DNA of 64,000 nt from Pseudomonadota bacterium. Lineage in GTDB: Bacteria > Pseudomonadota > Alphaproteobacteria > Sphingomonadales > Sphingomonadaceae. Position numbers and translations under genes: made by a program. Under the pieces are notes generated by a model. It was given only the letters and a program-made list of their open reading frames with translations. It did not search any database and was not told the origin of the DNA. The stretch spans positions 34,037 through 98,036 of the forward strand of contig JAEXAW010000028.1 in NCBI GenBank assembly GCA_023458055.1. The letters are read 5' to 3'. Positions within the stretch are counted from its first letter, which is position 1. The number at the start of each line of letters is the position of its first letter. This document shows, piece after piece, positions 18,717 to 27,074 of this stretch.

Positions 18717-18841
18717 CGTGGCTCCCTTACGCCCGCGCTATCACGGGGCAGCGGGCGTGGCAAATCAGGCGCGGCCCGTTCGATTGACAGACGCTTGGGA
18801 CCGATGCAGTTTGTGAGAGGCTAACAGGGAGGATTTAGGGC

Positions 18842-21800
18842 ATGGGCATTTTCCGTTTGCGGTTGCGTTCGGGCACCGCGCTCGCCTTGGCGCTTGCTTT
18901 GTGCACAGCGCCTGCCGTTGCACAGACAACGGGGCAGGCAACGCCTGCAACCGCAAGCAAACAAGCAACCGCGCCGCTTTCCAATCCGCTGATCATTTCC
19001 AACATTAACGGCATCCGCGATGACGGCGAAAAGCCGGATGAAACCATGCTGCGGCTGGCCTTGCTCGACGTCAAGGTCGCGATGGATGGGCGGCTTGCGG
19101 CGGTCGAACTGACTGCGCGCATCGCCAATCCGAGCGAAGACACCCAGGAAGCGCGCTTTACCTTGGCGCTTCCCGACAATGCGGTGGTGACCGGCTATGC
19201 GCTCGATATTGACGGCAAGATGATCGAAGGCGTGCTGGTCGACCAGCCCAAGGCCAAGGCCATCTATGAAGACGAGGTGCGTAAAAATATCGATCCCGGT
19301 TTTGCCGAGGTCAAAGGCAATAAGTTTGAAACGCGGATCTATCCGATTGCCCCCGAAGGGAGCCGCACCATCACGCTGCGCTTTGTCGCGCCTGCGGATG
19401 ACACCGACGGGTTTCTGCTCCCCATCCGTACCGCAGCGGCGGTCGGCCAGTATAATGTGCGCGTCACGACGAGCGGCTTCAACAGCGCGCCGACGACGAT
19501 GATTTCGGGGCAAAAGACGACATCGTTGGAAACCAGCGGCCAGCCGGTTCAGGGCGATATCTGGATCGCAGGTGGCAACCTTGCCGACAAGGCGAGCGTT
19601 TCGCGCCACAGCAATGGCGAAGCCTTTTTCCAGATTAATGATGCGGACTTGCCCGCCAATCTGCCGCCGGAGCAGAAAATTGACCGGTTGCGGCTCTATT
19701 GGGATCGCTCGCTATCGCGCCGCGATGATGCACTCGGCGAGGAATTGGCGCTGGTTGAAAAGCTCGCGGCCAAAGCGCGGCCGACCACCATCGAGGTGGT
19801 CGCGTTCGCCGATGGCGAGACGCAGCGGCGCAGTTTCGCCAAAGCGAGAGAGGCGGTCGCTTTCCTGCGCGATCTACTCGCACGCGGCGGCACCAGCTTC
19901 CGGGGCCTCGACCGCGAACCCACCTATGACACGCCCGACCTCTGCCTGTTGTTCAGCGATGGCGCGCCTTCGGTTGACGTTGCGGCGGATTTCGAGCCCG
20001 AATGTCGCTTGAGCGCAATCACCAGCGCAGCGGACGCCAATCTCGTCCGGCTGGGGCGCTGGGCGGGGGCAACGCGCGGGCAGGTGTTCCGCCTCGCAGC
20101 GGGCGAGCAGGATCGTATCATCACTCAATTGCTGCGACCCGCCGTCGCGGTGGTCGATGTGCGCAACAGCGCCGGGCAGAAATTGCCCTTCCGCGCGCTG
20201 CCTGCCGAAAAGGGCTGGCGCGTGGTCGGTCCGATGCCCGATAGCGGGCCCCTCACCGTGAGCGTTGCAGGGTTGGGCAAAGGGTTGGTGCGGCGCAGCT
20301 ATTCTCCGGGGACGCCATCGTTGACCAACAATGATGCTGCCGGAGCCTTATGGGCGGTCGAGAAACTGGAACGGCTGGCCGATGACCCGCGCGCCCGCGA
20401 CGATATGCGGCGTATGGCGGTGCGCTACAAGGTCGCAAGTCCCGGCATGGCGTTTCTCGTGCTCGAACGGCCCGACCAATATCTGAAGGCTGAAATTGAA
20501 CCGCCCAACGGCTTTTCAAGCGAATGGCTCGCCGAGTATCGTGAAATGCGCGATGAGCAAGCCAAGGACAAGGCCGACGCGCGGTCCGAGCGGTTTGACC
20601 AGGTGTTGGAGGAATGGAACAAGCGCAAGACGTGGTGGGCGCGCCGGTTTGATCCGCCAAAGACGATTCCCGACAGTCGCAAGACGGCGGATAGCCGCAG
20701 CGATGCCGCTCCACCGCCGGTGATGGCCGAACCAGCACCTCCGCCTCCGCCGCCAGCACCCGAGCCCATTGCCGCGCCCCCTCCAAATCAGATGGAACGC
20801 GCCGTTTCCACGCCTGCTCCGGCGGCGGCTACGGTGAATGCCACAGCCGATGCTCCGGCCGGCCAGGGCTACGCCGATGATCTTAGTGCCGACATTATCG
20901 TGACATCCACGCGCATCGATGGCACGCCAAGCCAATCAACCGCGCTTACTGCCGTCACAACCATCGATGAGGACGGCGAACAGGTGGAAATGGATGTCGA
21001 AGATGTCCTCTCCGACCTTCCCTATCTCACTGCACTCGACAAGGCGAAGGCGGGCGAGCGGATGAAAATCTTTGCCGAGCAGGAAAAGACATTCGGCCAT
21101 TTGCCGGCCTTTTATCTCGATACCTCCGAATGGTTCCGCTTGAAGGGTGGTGACAAGGCGCTCGCCGATACGCTGATGCTGTCGGCGCTTGATCTACCGA
21201 CCGCCGACGATGAAACGCGCCAGATCGTCGCGTTCCGCCTGCTGCGCGACGGCAAGATCGATCTTGCGATCCCGCTGCTGGAGCAAATCGCCGCCAGCAC
21301 CGAGTTTCGCCCGCAACCCAAGCGCCAGCTTGCGCTCGCGCTCGCGCAGCGCGGGCAGGCGAGGGGCAAGGCGGGGCTCGCCGATCTCGAACGCGCGTTT
21401 AAATTGCTGACCGAGGTGGCGCTTGATCCGGCGGACAGCGACTTTGACGGGATCGAGGTGATTTCGCTGATGGAAGCGAATGCGCTGATCCCGACAATCA
21501 ACGCACTAGGCGGCAAGTGGACGCTCGATCCGCGCCTCGTCGGCCTCCTCGATACCGATGTGCGTATCCTCATCGAATGGACCAATGATGATGCCGATCT
21601 TGATCTCCACGTCATCGAGCCATCAAAGGAAGAGGTTTATTATGGCAATAAGGAAAGCCTCTCCGGCGGGTTGATTTCCAACGATATGACCGATGGTTAT
21701 GGGCCGGAGGAATATACGATGCGCCGCGCGGTCAAGGGCAATTATACGGTGCGCATCCACGGCTATTCGCCGGATCGCCTCAATCCCAATGGCATGGGGC

Positions 21801-21940
21801 GGGTGATGGTCCGCCTCATCCGTAATTTCGGCCGCCCCAATCAGCAGGAACAGCTGATCGATGCGGACATCAGCTTTGATCGCGGCGCGGATCGTGACGG
21901 GGACGGCAAAACGGTCTCAACGATGAAGGTGGGGCAATAG
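18842..21940 (+). CDS. Secreted VIT/vWA-domain protein with C-terminal DUF2135-like domain and internal TonB-box-like motif
   Basis: A 1032-residue exported protein. Signal peptide residues 1-27 (ALALALCTAPAVA-Q). A VIT domain spans about 45-175 (FTLALPDNAVVTGYALDIDG, AKAIYEDEVRKNIDPGF). A vWA-like domain spans about 280-440, with an intact MIDAS DRSLS near 288, a GGTS threonine and FSDGAPS near 370. A proline-rich linker covers about 630-660. The stretch ADIIVTSTRIDGTPSQS near 683 resembles the TonB box and plug start of sphingomonad receptors. An alpha-helical repeat-like region covers about 700-890 and a YfaP/DUF2135-like beta domain about 900-1032 (RILIEWTNDDADLDLHVIEP). The role is unknown; an envelope or adhesion function is plausible. 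Confidence 0.85.
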   Translation: MGIFRLRLRSGTALALALALCTAPAVAQTTGQATPATASKQATAPLSNPLIISNINGIRDDGEKPDETMLRLALLDVKVAMDGRLAAVELTARIANPSEDTQEARFTLALPDNAVVTGYALDIDGKMIEGVLVDQPKAKAIYEDEVRKNIDPGFAEVKGNKFETRIYPIAPEGSRTITLRFVAPADDTDGFLLPIRTAAAVGQYNVRVTTSGFNSAPTTMISGQKTTSLETSGQPVQGDIWIAGGNLADKASVSRHSNGEAFFQINDADLPANLPPEQKIDRLRLYWDRSLSRRDDALGEELALVEKLAAKARPTTIEVVAFADGETQRRSFAKAREAVAFLRDLLARGGTSFRGLDREPTYDTPDLCLLFSDGAPSVDVAADFEPECRLSAITSAADANLVRLGRWAGATRGQVFRLAAGEQDRIITQLLRPAVAVVDVRNSAGQKLPFRALPAEKGWRVVGPMPDSGPLTVSVAGLGKGLVRRSYSPGTPSLTNNDAAGALWAVEKLERLADDPRARDDMRRMAVRYKVASPGMAFLVLERPDQYLKAEIEPPNGFSSEWLAEYREMRDEQAKDKADARSERFDQVLEEWNKRKTWWARRFDPPKTIPDSRKTADSRSDAAPPPVMAEPAPPPPPPAPEPIAAPPPNQMERAVSTPAPAAATVNATADAPAGQGYADDLSADIIVTSTRIDGTPSQSTALTAVTTIDEDGEQVEMDVEDVLSDLPYLTALDKAKAGERMKIFAEQEKTFGHLPAFYLDTSEWFRLKGGDKALADTLMLSALDLPTADDETRQIVAFRLLRDGKIDLAIPLLEQIAASTEFRPQPKRQLALALAQRGQARGKAGLADLERAFKLLTEVALDPADSDFDGIEVISLMEANALIPTINALGGKWTLDPRLVGLLDTDVRILIEWTNDDADLDLHVIEPSKEEVYYGNKESLSGGLISNDMTDGYGPEEYTMRRAVKGNYTVRIHGYSPDRLNPNGMGRVMVRLIRNFGRPNQQEQLIDADISFDRGADRDGDGKTVSTMKVGQ

Positions 21941-21956
21941 CGGGCGCGCAGGATGC

Positions 21957-21996
21957 AAAAAAGGGCGGGAGCATTGCTGCCCCCGCCCCTTTGTGT
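21957..21996 (-). terminator. Rho-independent terminator between convergent genes
   Basis: A GC stem GGGCGGG/CCCGCCC lies at 21963-21988, flanked by six A on the left and TTT on the right. Read on the minus strand it is a GC hairpin followed by TTTTTT, a good terminator for the HhH-protein operon. On the plus strand the tail is weaker but could also stop the VIT gene transcript. Confidence 0.75.
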
Positions 21997-22014
21997 CTCG
22001 CCTGATTGCGCGGT

Positions 22015-23142
22015 TTATTTCTTGATCTCGCTCCCGACCTCGCCATATTTTTTGGCAAAACCGGCAAGGTCACCCTTGGCGAGATAGCCCGCCTGATCGA
22101 CCCAATTGTCGCGCGCGATGCGCCCCGTAAAGTTGCCGAGATATTGGTCGACCTCACCGACATCGGCCGCACTCCATGACGCGATCTGCGCAAAGCGGGT
22201 AACACCAAGGCTGATGAGCAATGTGTTGAGCTTGGGTCCGACGCCCTTGATCAGCTCAAGATCATCCGCCTTGCCCGCGCCTGCGCCCCGGATTTTGGGC
22301 TTGCCCGCCTCGTTCATCACCGCGCCGAGCGCCGCAACGCCGGTAGCGGCTGCCTTGGTCGCAGCGGGTTTTTTCGCAGCAGGCTTCTTTGCGGGTTCGG
22401 CCTTGGGCTTCGCCGGAGCCGCCGCTTTAACCGGAGCCGCTTTGACAGCGGTTTTGGGCGCTGGTTTGGCCGCCGCCTTGGCTGCTGGTTTTGCCGCAGC
22501 TTTGGTCGCTGGTTTCGCGGTCGCCGCCGTTTTCAGGGGCGCGGCCTTCTCCGCAACCGCCGCCTTGCTCGCCGTTTTGACTGCGGGGGGCTTGGGGGTT
22601 GCAGCCTTGGTTTTGGCAGTCGCAGATTTGGCCACGGCTTCGGTCTTGGCTGCAGACTTTTTCGCCGGTGCCTTCGCGGCGGGCGCGGCCTTCACCGCTG
22701 CCGCCTTGACCGGCTCGGCCTTCACCGCCTTGGTCTTGACTGCCTTTGCCGCCGGCTTTTCCGCAGGCTTGGGCGTAGGGGTCGCTTTGGGAGGAGGCGC
22801 GGGCTCCGGCGCCGGAGGCGGTTCCACCGGATCGGACGCTTTTGCGACTGCCGCCGCAGCCAGCCCGGCCGCACCAGCCGCCGCCGCCGTGGTCGCGGCC
22901 TTGCCCGTATCAAAGCCCGGCGCGTCCTTGAAATTCATCGGCTTGGCGGCTGTAATTTCCGGCTTTTTGGGTTCCAGCGGCTTGGCCGGTTCAACCTTGG
23001 TATCGGTGCGCTGGTCAAGATCGGCATCGCGCCCGCGCTCGTCACCGGGGCATGGAACGCACCAGATCCAATAAGCTGTCGCAAGCCCGATCAGCAGCGC
23101 GATCAGGCTCAGCCACCAATATTCACTCATCCAATCCATCAT
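22015..23142 (-). CDS. Membrane-anchored Ala/Lys/Pro-rich protein with C-terminal helix-hairpin-helix-like domain
   Basis: A 375-residue protein in three parts. Residues 1-30 hold one membrane helix (EYWWLSLIALLIGLATAYWIW). Residues about 40-285 are a very low-complexity Ala/Lys/Pro linker reminiscent of histone H1 tails. Residues about 295-375 form a compact domain with DLELIKGVGPKLNTLLISLGV and FAQIASWSAADVGEVDQYL, matching the HhH-like domain of the DUF4332/NADH-quinone-oxidoreductase-E C-terminal type. The cytoplasmic tail could contact nucleic acid or protein; function is unknown. It is the third gene of an operon with an OmpA-like protein and a 30-residue membrane protein. Tandem repeats may make its length variable between strains. 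Confidence 0.8.
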   Translation of the reverse strand: MMDWMSEYWWLSLIALLIGLATAYWIWCVPCPGDERGRDADLDQRTDTKVEPAKPLEPKKPEITAAKPMNFKDAPGFDTGKAATTAAAAGAAGLAAAAVAKASDPVEPPPAPEPAPPPKATPTPKPAEKPAAKAVKTKAVKAEPVKAAAVKAAPAAKAPAKKSAAKTEAVAKSATAKTKAATPKPPAVKTASKAAVAEKAAPLKTAATAKPATKAAAKPAAKAAAKPAPKTAVKAAPVKAAAPAKPKAEPAKKPAAKKPAATKAAATGVAALGAVMNEAGKPKIRGAGAGKADDLELIKGVGPKLNTLLISLGVTRFAQIASWSAADVGEVDQYLGNFTGRIARDNWVDQAGYLAKGDLAGFAKKYGEVGSEIKK

Positions 23143-23183
23143 GACGGATTCCCCTCAAAAAATTTTCGCAGCGCAGCGGCGTG

Positions 23184-23276
23184 TCAGGCGTTGCCGCGAT
23201 TGCCCCACAGCACCCAGCCGATGGCGATACCGACAAGGAAGCAAAGGAGCAGGCTAAACAAGGCAGTCCAGAACAT
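23184..23276 (-). CDS. 30-residue single-pass membrane microprotein
   Basis: A short frame beginning MFWTALFSLLL and ending WGNRGNA, with an uninterrupted hydrophobic helix over residues 2-24 and a Gly-rich face (VGIAIGWVLWG). GGAGG lies seven bases before the ATG and overlaps the stop region of the OmpA-like gene 11 bases upstream, indicating coupled translation. The next gene starts 41 bases downstream and also begins with a single membrane helix. No family recognised. Its position inside a tight operon and its ribosome site are the evidence that it is real. Confidence 0.72.
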   Translation of the reverse strand: MFWTALFSLLLCFLVGIAIGWVLWGNRGNA

Positions 23277-23287
23277 GAGCTTTCCTC

Positions 23288-23878
23288 CTATTGACCCGGG
23301 GTGGCCGGTTGCGGAGCGGGTGCGGGTGCGGCTCCGGCGGCACCCACGGCAAATTCGATGCGGCGATTGGCGGCAAGATCCGCAGGACTATTCCCCGTCT
23401 TCAACGGCTTGGTTTCGCCATAGCCCTTGGCGGTGAGGCGGCTTGCGGGCACATTTTTGGCGGTCAGCGCCGCTACCACCGCATTGGCGCGATCCTGCGA
23501 CAATTTCATATTCGCCGCATCATCGCCGCGGCTATCGGTATGGCCTTGCACCTCGACGAGCGTGCCTTCGCACGGGGCAAGCGCGGTCGCGAGCGCATCG
23601 ACCAGCGGTTGCGATTCCGGCTTGATCGTCGCCGCGCTGGTATCGAACTGGATGACCTTGCCCTTGATGACGCCATCGACGGTGGTCTGGCAGCTGGCGA
23701 TTTCTTCCTTGGTCGCAGGCGCTTCGGCGACGGGTGCAGGCACGGTCGTTTCTACCGGCGCGGGGGGCGCGGCGTTGGTGGTTGCCCCGCCATAGCCGCC
23801 GGTCAGAAAATATCCGAGGCCCGCAAGCGCCGCAGTCGCGCCCGCTCCCACCAGAAAGCGCAATGGTCCACAACTCAT
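23288..23878 (-). CDS. OmpA-family peptidoglycan-associated protein
   Basis: A 196-residue protein. An N-terminal hydrophobic segment (LRFLVGAGATAALAGLGYFLTGG) acts as signal or anchor, followed by a Pro/Ala linker. The OmpA-like domain covers about 75-180: IQFDTSAATIKPESQPLVDALA, VEVQGHTDSRGDDAANMKLSQDRANAV and VPASRLTAKGYGETKP. The HTDSRGDD and SQxRA segments bind diaminopimelate in peptidoglycan. There is no beta-barrel, so it is likely an inner-membrane or periplasmic anchor. GGGAGGG precedes the start. It heads the three-gene envelope operon. Confidence 0.9.
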   Translation of the reverse strand: MSCGPLRFLVGAGATAALAGLGYFLTGGYGGATTNAAPPAPVETTVPAPVAEAPATKEEIASCQTTVDGVIKGKVIQFDTSAATIKPESQPLVDALATALAPCEGTLVEVQGHTDSRGDDAANMKLSQDRANAVVAALTAKNVPASRLTAKGYGETKPLKTGNSPADLAANRRIEFAVGAAGAAPAPAPQPATPGQ

Positions 23879-23971
23879 ACGACCCTCCCGAAGTCCTGCT
23901 GTTTATGAGTGGCGCAGCCTAACGGAAAATGCGCGGCTGTCCAGAAGCGATTTTGACGTCGTGGCCTCGTG

Positions 23972-25261
23972 CTAACGGCTTTCTGCCTCGCGCGCGGCCT
24001 CGCGCCAGCCAATATCACGGCGACAGAATCCCGACGCAAAATCAAGCGTATCAATCGCTGCATAGGCCTTTTCGCGAGCAACCGTAACGCTGGGCGCGCT
24101 CGCCGTGACATTCAGCACGCGCCCGCCATTGGCAATCAGCTCCCCGTCCTTAACTGCGGTTCCGGCGTGGAAGATTTTGACGTCATGGCCTGCGGTCTGG
24201 GCCGCCTCGATCCCGGATATGACCCCGCCCCTTTCGGGGGTTCCGGGATAGCCCCTGGCCGCCATAACCACGGTGAGCGCGGTGTCGGCGCTGAAGTCGG
24301 GCGCTGCCGCCCCGACCAGCCCCTGCGTCGCGACCGCGTGGAGCAAAGCGGCAAGATCGCCTTCGAACCGCGTCATCAGCACCTGACATTCGGGGTCACC
24401 AAAGCGGCAATTATATTCGATCAGCTTGGGGCCTTCATCGGTAAGCATCAGCCCGGCATAGAGCACGCCGACATAGGGCGTCCCGTCCGCCAGCATGGTG
24501 CGCACCGTGGGTTCAACGATGCGTTCCATCACCAGCGCTTCCAGTTCATCGGTGAGGACGGGGGCGGGGGAATAGGCCCCCATGCCTCCGGTATTGGGGC
24601 CGGTATCGCCGTCGCCGACGCGCTTATGATCCTGCGCCGAGCCGAACGGCACGACATTCATGCCGTCAGACAGCGCAAAGAAGCTCGCCTCTTCGCCGGT
24701 CATAAATTCTTCGAGCACGATATGCGCGCCTGCATCGCCGAAGCTACCGGCGAACATATCTTCGACGGCCGCCCGCGCTTCTTCGGCGGTTTCGGCGATG
24801 ATCACGCCCTTCCCCGCCGCAAGGCCATCGGCCTTGACCACCACGGGGAGACCGAAGCGTTCCAGGTCGGCGAGCGCGGCCTCTTTATTGCTATGCCGCG
24901 CATAAGCGGCGGTGGGAATCTCGGCCCGCGCGCACAGATCCTTGGTAAAGCCTTTCGAGCCTTCCAGTTGCGCCGCCGCTTTGTCGGGTCCGAACACGGC
25001 AAAGCCTTCGGCGCGCAAGTCATCGCCCAGCCCCGCGACCAGCGGCGCTTCGGGGCCGATCACGACGAGGCCGATCTGCTTATTGCGGCAAAAGTCGATC
25101 ACCGCGAGATGATCGGTGACGTCAAGCGCAACAATCTCGGCTTCTTCCGCAATGCCGGGGTTGCCGGGCGCGGCATAAAGTGATGTAAGGCTGTCCGACC
25201 GTTTGAGCCGCCAGGCCAGCGCATGTTCGCGTCCACCCGATCCGATGAGCAACACATTCAT
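23972..25261 (-). CDS. purD: Phosphoribosylamine-glycine ligase
   Basis: A 429-residue ATP-grasp enzyme of purine synthesis. The start MNVLLIGSGGREHALAWRL is diagnostic; VVIGPEAPLVAGL, VVKADGLAAGKGV, HKRVGDGDTGPNTGGMGAYSP and LIEYNCRFGDPECQ are family motifs. The GGAAAGGAAGGG ribosome site upstream of 25261 supports this start over a 64-codon extension. Its ATG interlocks with that of xseA on the other strand (shared CATG at 25259-25262). It ends with an atypical polar tail REAAREAESR. Confidence 0.97.
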   Translation of the reverse strand: MNVLLIGSGGREHALAWRLKRSDSLTSLYAAPGNPGIAEEAEIVALDVTDHLAVIDFCRNKQIGLVVIGPEAPLVAGLGDDLRAEGFAVFGPDKAAAQLEGSKGFTKDLCARAEIPTAAYARHSNKEAALADLERFGLPVVVKADGLAAGKGVIIAETAEEARAAVEDMFAGSFGDAGAHIVLEEFMTGEEASFFALSDGMNVVPFGSAQDHKRVGDGDTGPNTGGMGAYSPAPVLTDELEALVMERIVEPTVRTMLADGTPYVGVLYAGLMLTDEGPKLIEYNCRFGDPECQVLMTRFEGDLAALLHAVATQGLVGAAAPDFSADTALTVVMAARGYPGTPERGGVISGIEAAQTAGHDVKIFHAGTAVKDGELIANGGRVLNVTASAPSVTVAREKAYAAIDTLDFASGFCRRDIGWREAAREAESR

Positions 25262-26930
25262 GGCCGACCCTTCCTTTCCTGATAGCAATGATTTTGGCCC
25301 GCAATTTTCGCCTTCGGGACGGCTGTTAGCGGAAGCAAAGGCTGGCGACAATGCGGCCCCGCTGTCGGTCAGCGAAATTTCCAATTTGCTGAAGCGCACG
25401 GTCGAGGATCGCTTTGGCTTCGTGCGCATCAGGGGTGAGATTTCCGGCTTCAAACGCGCAGCATCGGGGCATCTTTATTGTTCCTTGAAGGACGAAAATG
25501 CCAAGATCGACGCGGTGATGTGGAAGGGGCAAGCGGGTCGCCTCGCGTTCCGTCCCGAAGACGGTGTCGAGGTCATCGCGACCGGACGGCTCACCACTTA
25601 TGCGGGCCGCTCCTCCTACCAGATCGTGATGGAATCGATGGAGATTGCGGGCGAAGGCGCGCTCCTCGCCCTTCTCGAAAAATTGAAGGCCAAGCTCGGT
25701 GCTGAAGGCTTGTTCGATGCGGAGCGCAAGCAACGCCTGCCTTTTCTGCCGCGCGTGATCGGCGTCGTGACGTCACCGACGGGTGCGGTGATCCGCGATA
25801 TCCTCCACCGCCTCGAAGACCGCTGCCCGACCCATGTGCTGGTCTGGCCGGTGTTGGTCCAGGGCGAGGGCGCGGCGGCGCAGGTGGCGAATGCCGTGCG
25901 CGGTTTTGATGCGATCCAGCCCGGTGGCCCGATCCCGCGCCCCGACCTGGTGATCGTCGCGCGCGGCGGCGGCTCGATCGAGGACCTCTGGGCGTTCAAC
26001 GAGGAAGTGGTCGTGCGCGCGGTCGCCGACTGTTCGATCCCGACCATCTCGGCGGTGGGGCATGAAACCGACACGACGCTTTGCGACTATGCCGCCGACC
26101 GCCGCGCGCCAACGCCGACCGCTGCGGCGGAAATGGCAGTGCCGGTGCGCGCCGAATTGCTGGCAGGCGTGCGCGACCTTGGCCTTCGGGCACAGCGGGC
26201 GAGCCTTGGTCGCAAGGAGCGCGCCGAGGAACGGTTGATCGCGACGTCGCGGCGCTTCCCGAGCCTTGATCGCCTGCTCGAACCCTTCGGCCAGCGCACC
26301 GATTATTGGGGCGAGAAGCTCGATGGAGCGCTCAAACAATTTGTCGCGCTGGAAAAACAACGCTTTGCCGCCCCCGCGAGCGCACTCCAGCCCGCTTTGC
26401 TCGCCCGCCGCGTGGACCGGGAACGCGAGCGCCTGGGCCATATCTGGGCGCGGGCGGTCTCGCCGCAACGCCGCCTTGATCTCCAAAAAACCCGGCTCGC
26501 CGAGGTCAGCGAATGGCTTGGTGACGCGCGTGAGGTGCGTATGACCACGGCCACCGAAAAGCTCGACCGCTGGGCCTTGCGCCTGCGCCCCGCGCTGGTC
26601 AGCGACCGCATCACCACCGCCCGCCACCGTCTCGATGGCGTCGCCCGCGTGATGGCCAGCCTCAACCCCGACAATCTGCTCGCCAAAGGCTATGCAATGG
26701 TCCTCAAACGCGCCGCGCCGGGCGAACGCATCGACGTCGTGACCAGCGCGGCGGAAGCGCGGGACAAGGTAGCCCTGACCTTGCGCTTTGCGGATGGTGA
26801 GGTGGATGTGGGGGTTGGAGACGGCGCAACACCAACAGCGCCGCGTAAACCAACTCGTTCTTCGACAGGCTCAGGACGAACGGATGTGGGTAAACAAGAT
26901 GGTGGCCGACAAGACGGGTTGTTTGATTGA
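25260..26930 (+). CDS. xseA: Exodeoxyribonuclease VII large subunit
   Basis: A 556-residue subunit of the single-strand DNA exonuclease VII. The N-terminal OB domain is seen in PLSVSEISNLLKRTVEDRFGFVRIRGEISGF and HLYCSLKDENAKIDAVMWKG. The catalytic region has IGVVTSPTGAVIRDILHRL, VIVARGGGSIEDLWAFNEE and SAVGHETDTTLCDYAADRRAPTPTAAAE. A coiled-coil region and KGYAMV C-terminal motif follow. The ATG at 25260 is preferred; one at 25245 is possible. The last 25 residues (after PTAPRKP) are encoded by a REP-like palindrome and are probably not conserved. The small subunit xseB is not here. Confidence 0.95.
   Translation: MADPSFPDSNDFGPQFSPSGRLLAEAKAGDNAAPLSVSEISNLLKRTVEDRFGFVRIRGEISGFKRAASGHLYCSLKDENAKIDAVMWKGQAGRLAFRPEDGVEVIATGRLTTYAGRSSYQIVMESMEIAGEGALLALLEKLKAKLGAEGLFDAERKQRLPFLPRVIGVVTSPTGAVIRDILHRLEDRCPTHVLVWPVLVQGEGAAAQVANAVRGFDAIQPGGPIPRPDLVIVARGGGSIEDLWAFNEEVVVRAVADCSIPTISAVGHETDTTLCDYAADRRAPTPTAAAEMAVPVRAELLAGVRDLGLRAQRASLGRKERAEERLIATSRRFPSLDRLLEPFGQRTDYWGEKLDGALKQFVALEKQRFAAPASALQPALLARRVDRERERLGHIWARAVSPQRRLDLQKTRLAEVSEWLGDAREVRMTTATEKLDRWALRLRPALVSDRITTARHRLDGVARVMASLNPDNLLAKGYAMVLKRAAPGERIDVVTSAAEARDKVALTLRFADGEVDVGVGDGATPTAPRKPTRSSTGSGRTDVGKQDGGRQDGLFD
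26856..26882. repeat. REP-like dispersed palindrome inside the xseA 3' end
   Basis: CGTTC at 26856-26860 and GAACG at 26878-26882 flank TTCGACAGGCTCAGGA. This is the TTCGACAGGCTCAGGACGAACGG-type short repeat found in many sphingomonad and other proteobacterial genomes, usually between genes. Here it is read through in frame as part of xseA (RSSTGSGRTD). Confidence 0.7.
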
Positions 26931-26932
26931 AA

Positions 26933-27070
26933 CCCTCCTCGCCCGCTTGCGGGAGAGGATAAGAAGCCTTGTGAGCGAAGCGAACTAGGCGAAGTTGGTG
27001 AGGGCCAGATGGCGGTTCTTCCCTCACCCGGCTCACTGCGTTCACCGCCCTCTCCCGCAAGCGGGAGAGG
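26933..27070. repeat. Composite palindromic intergenic repeat, copy 1
   Basis: Both ends carry the self-complementary core CTCCCGC(T/A)TGCGGGAG-like sequence (left arm 26938-26958 with an extra C, right arm 27050-27070). The middle has GAGCGAAGCGAA and GGTGAGGG blocks. The same arrangement recurs at 54637-54784. It fills the gap between convergent xseA and the DNA ligase and could act as a bidirectional transcript end. Confidence 0.75.
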
Positions 27071-27074
27071 TGTT

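Noticed and set aside
23969..25183. Plus-strand frame of 404 codons antisense to purD
   Set aside because: purD motifs fill the minus strand; the antisense product has no family features.
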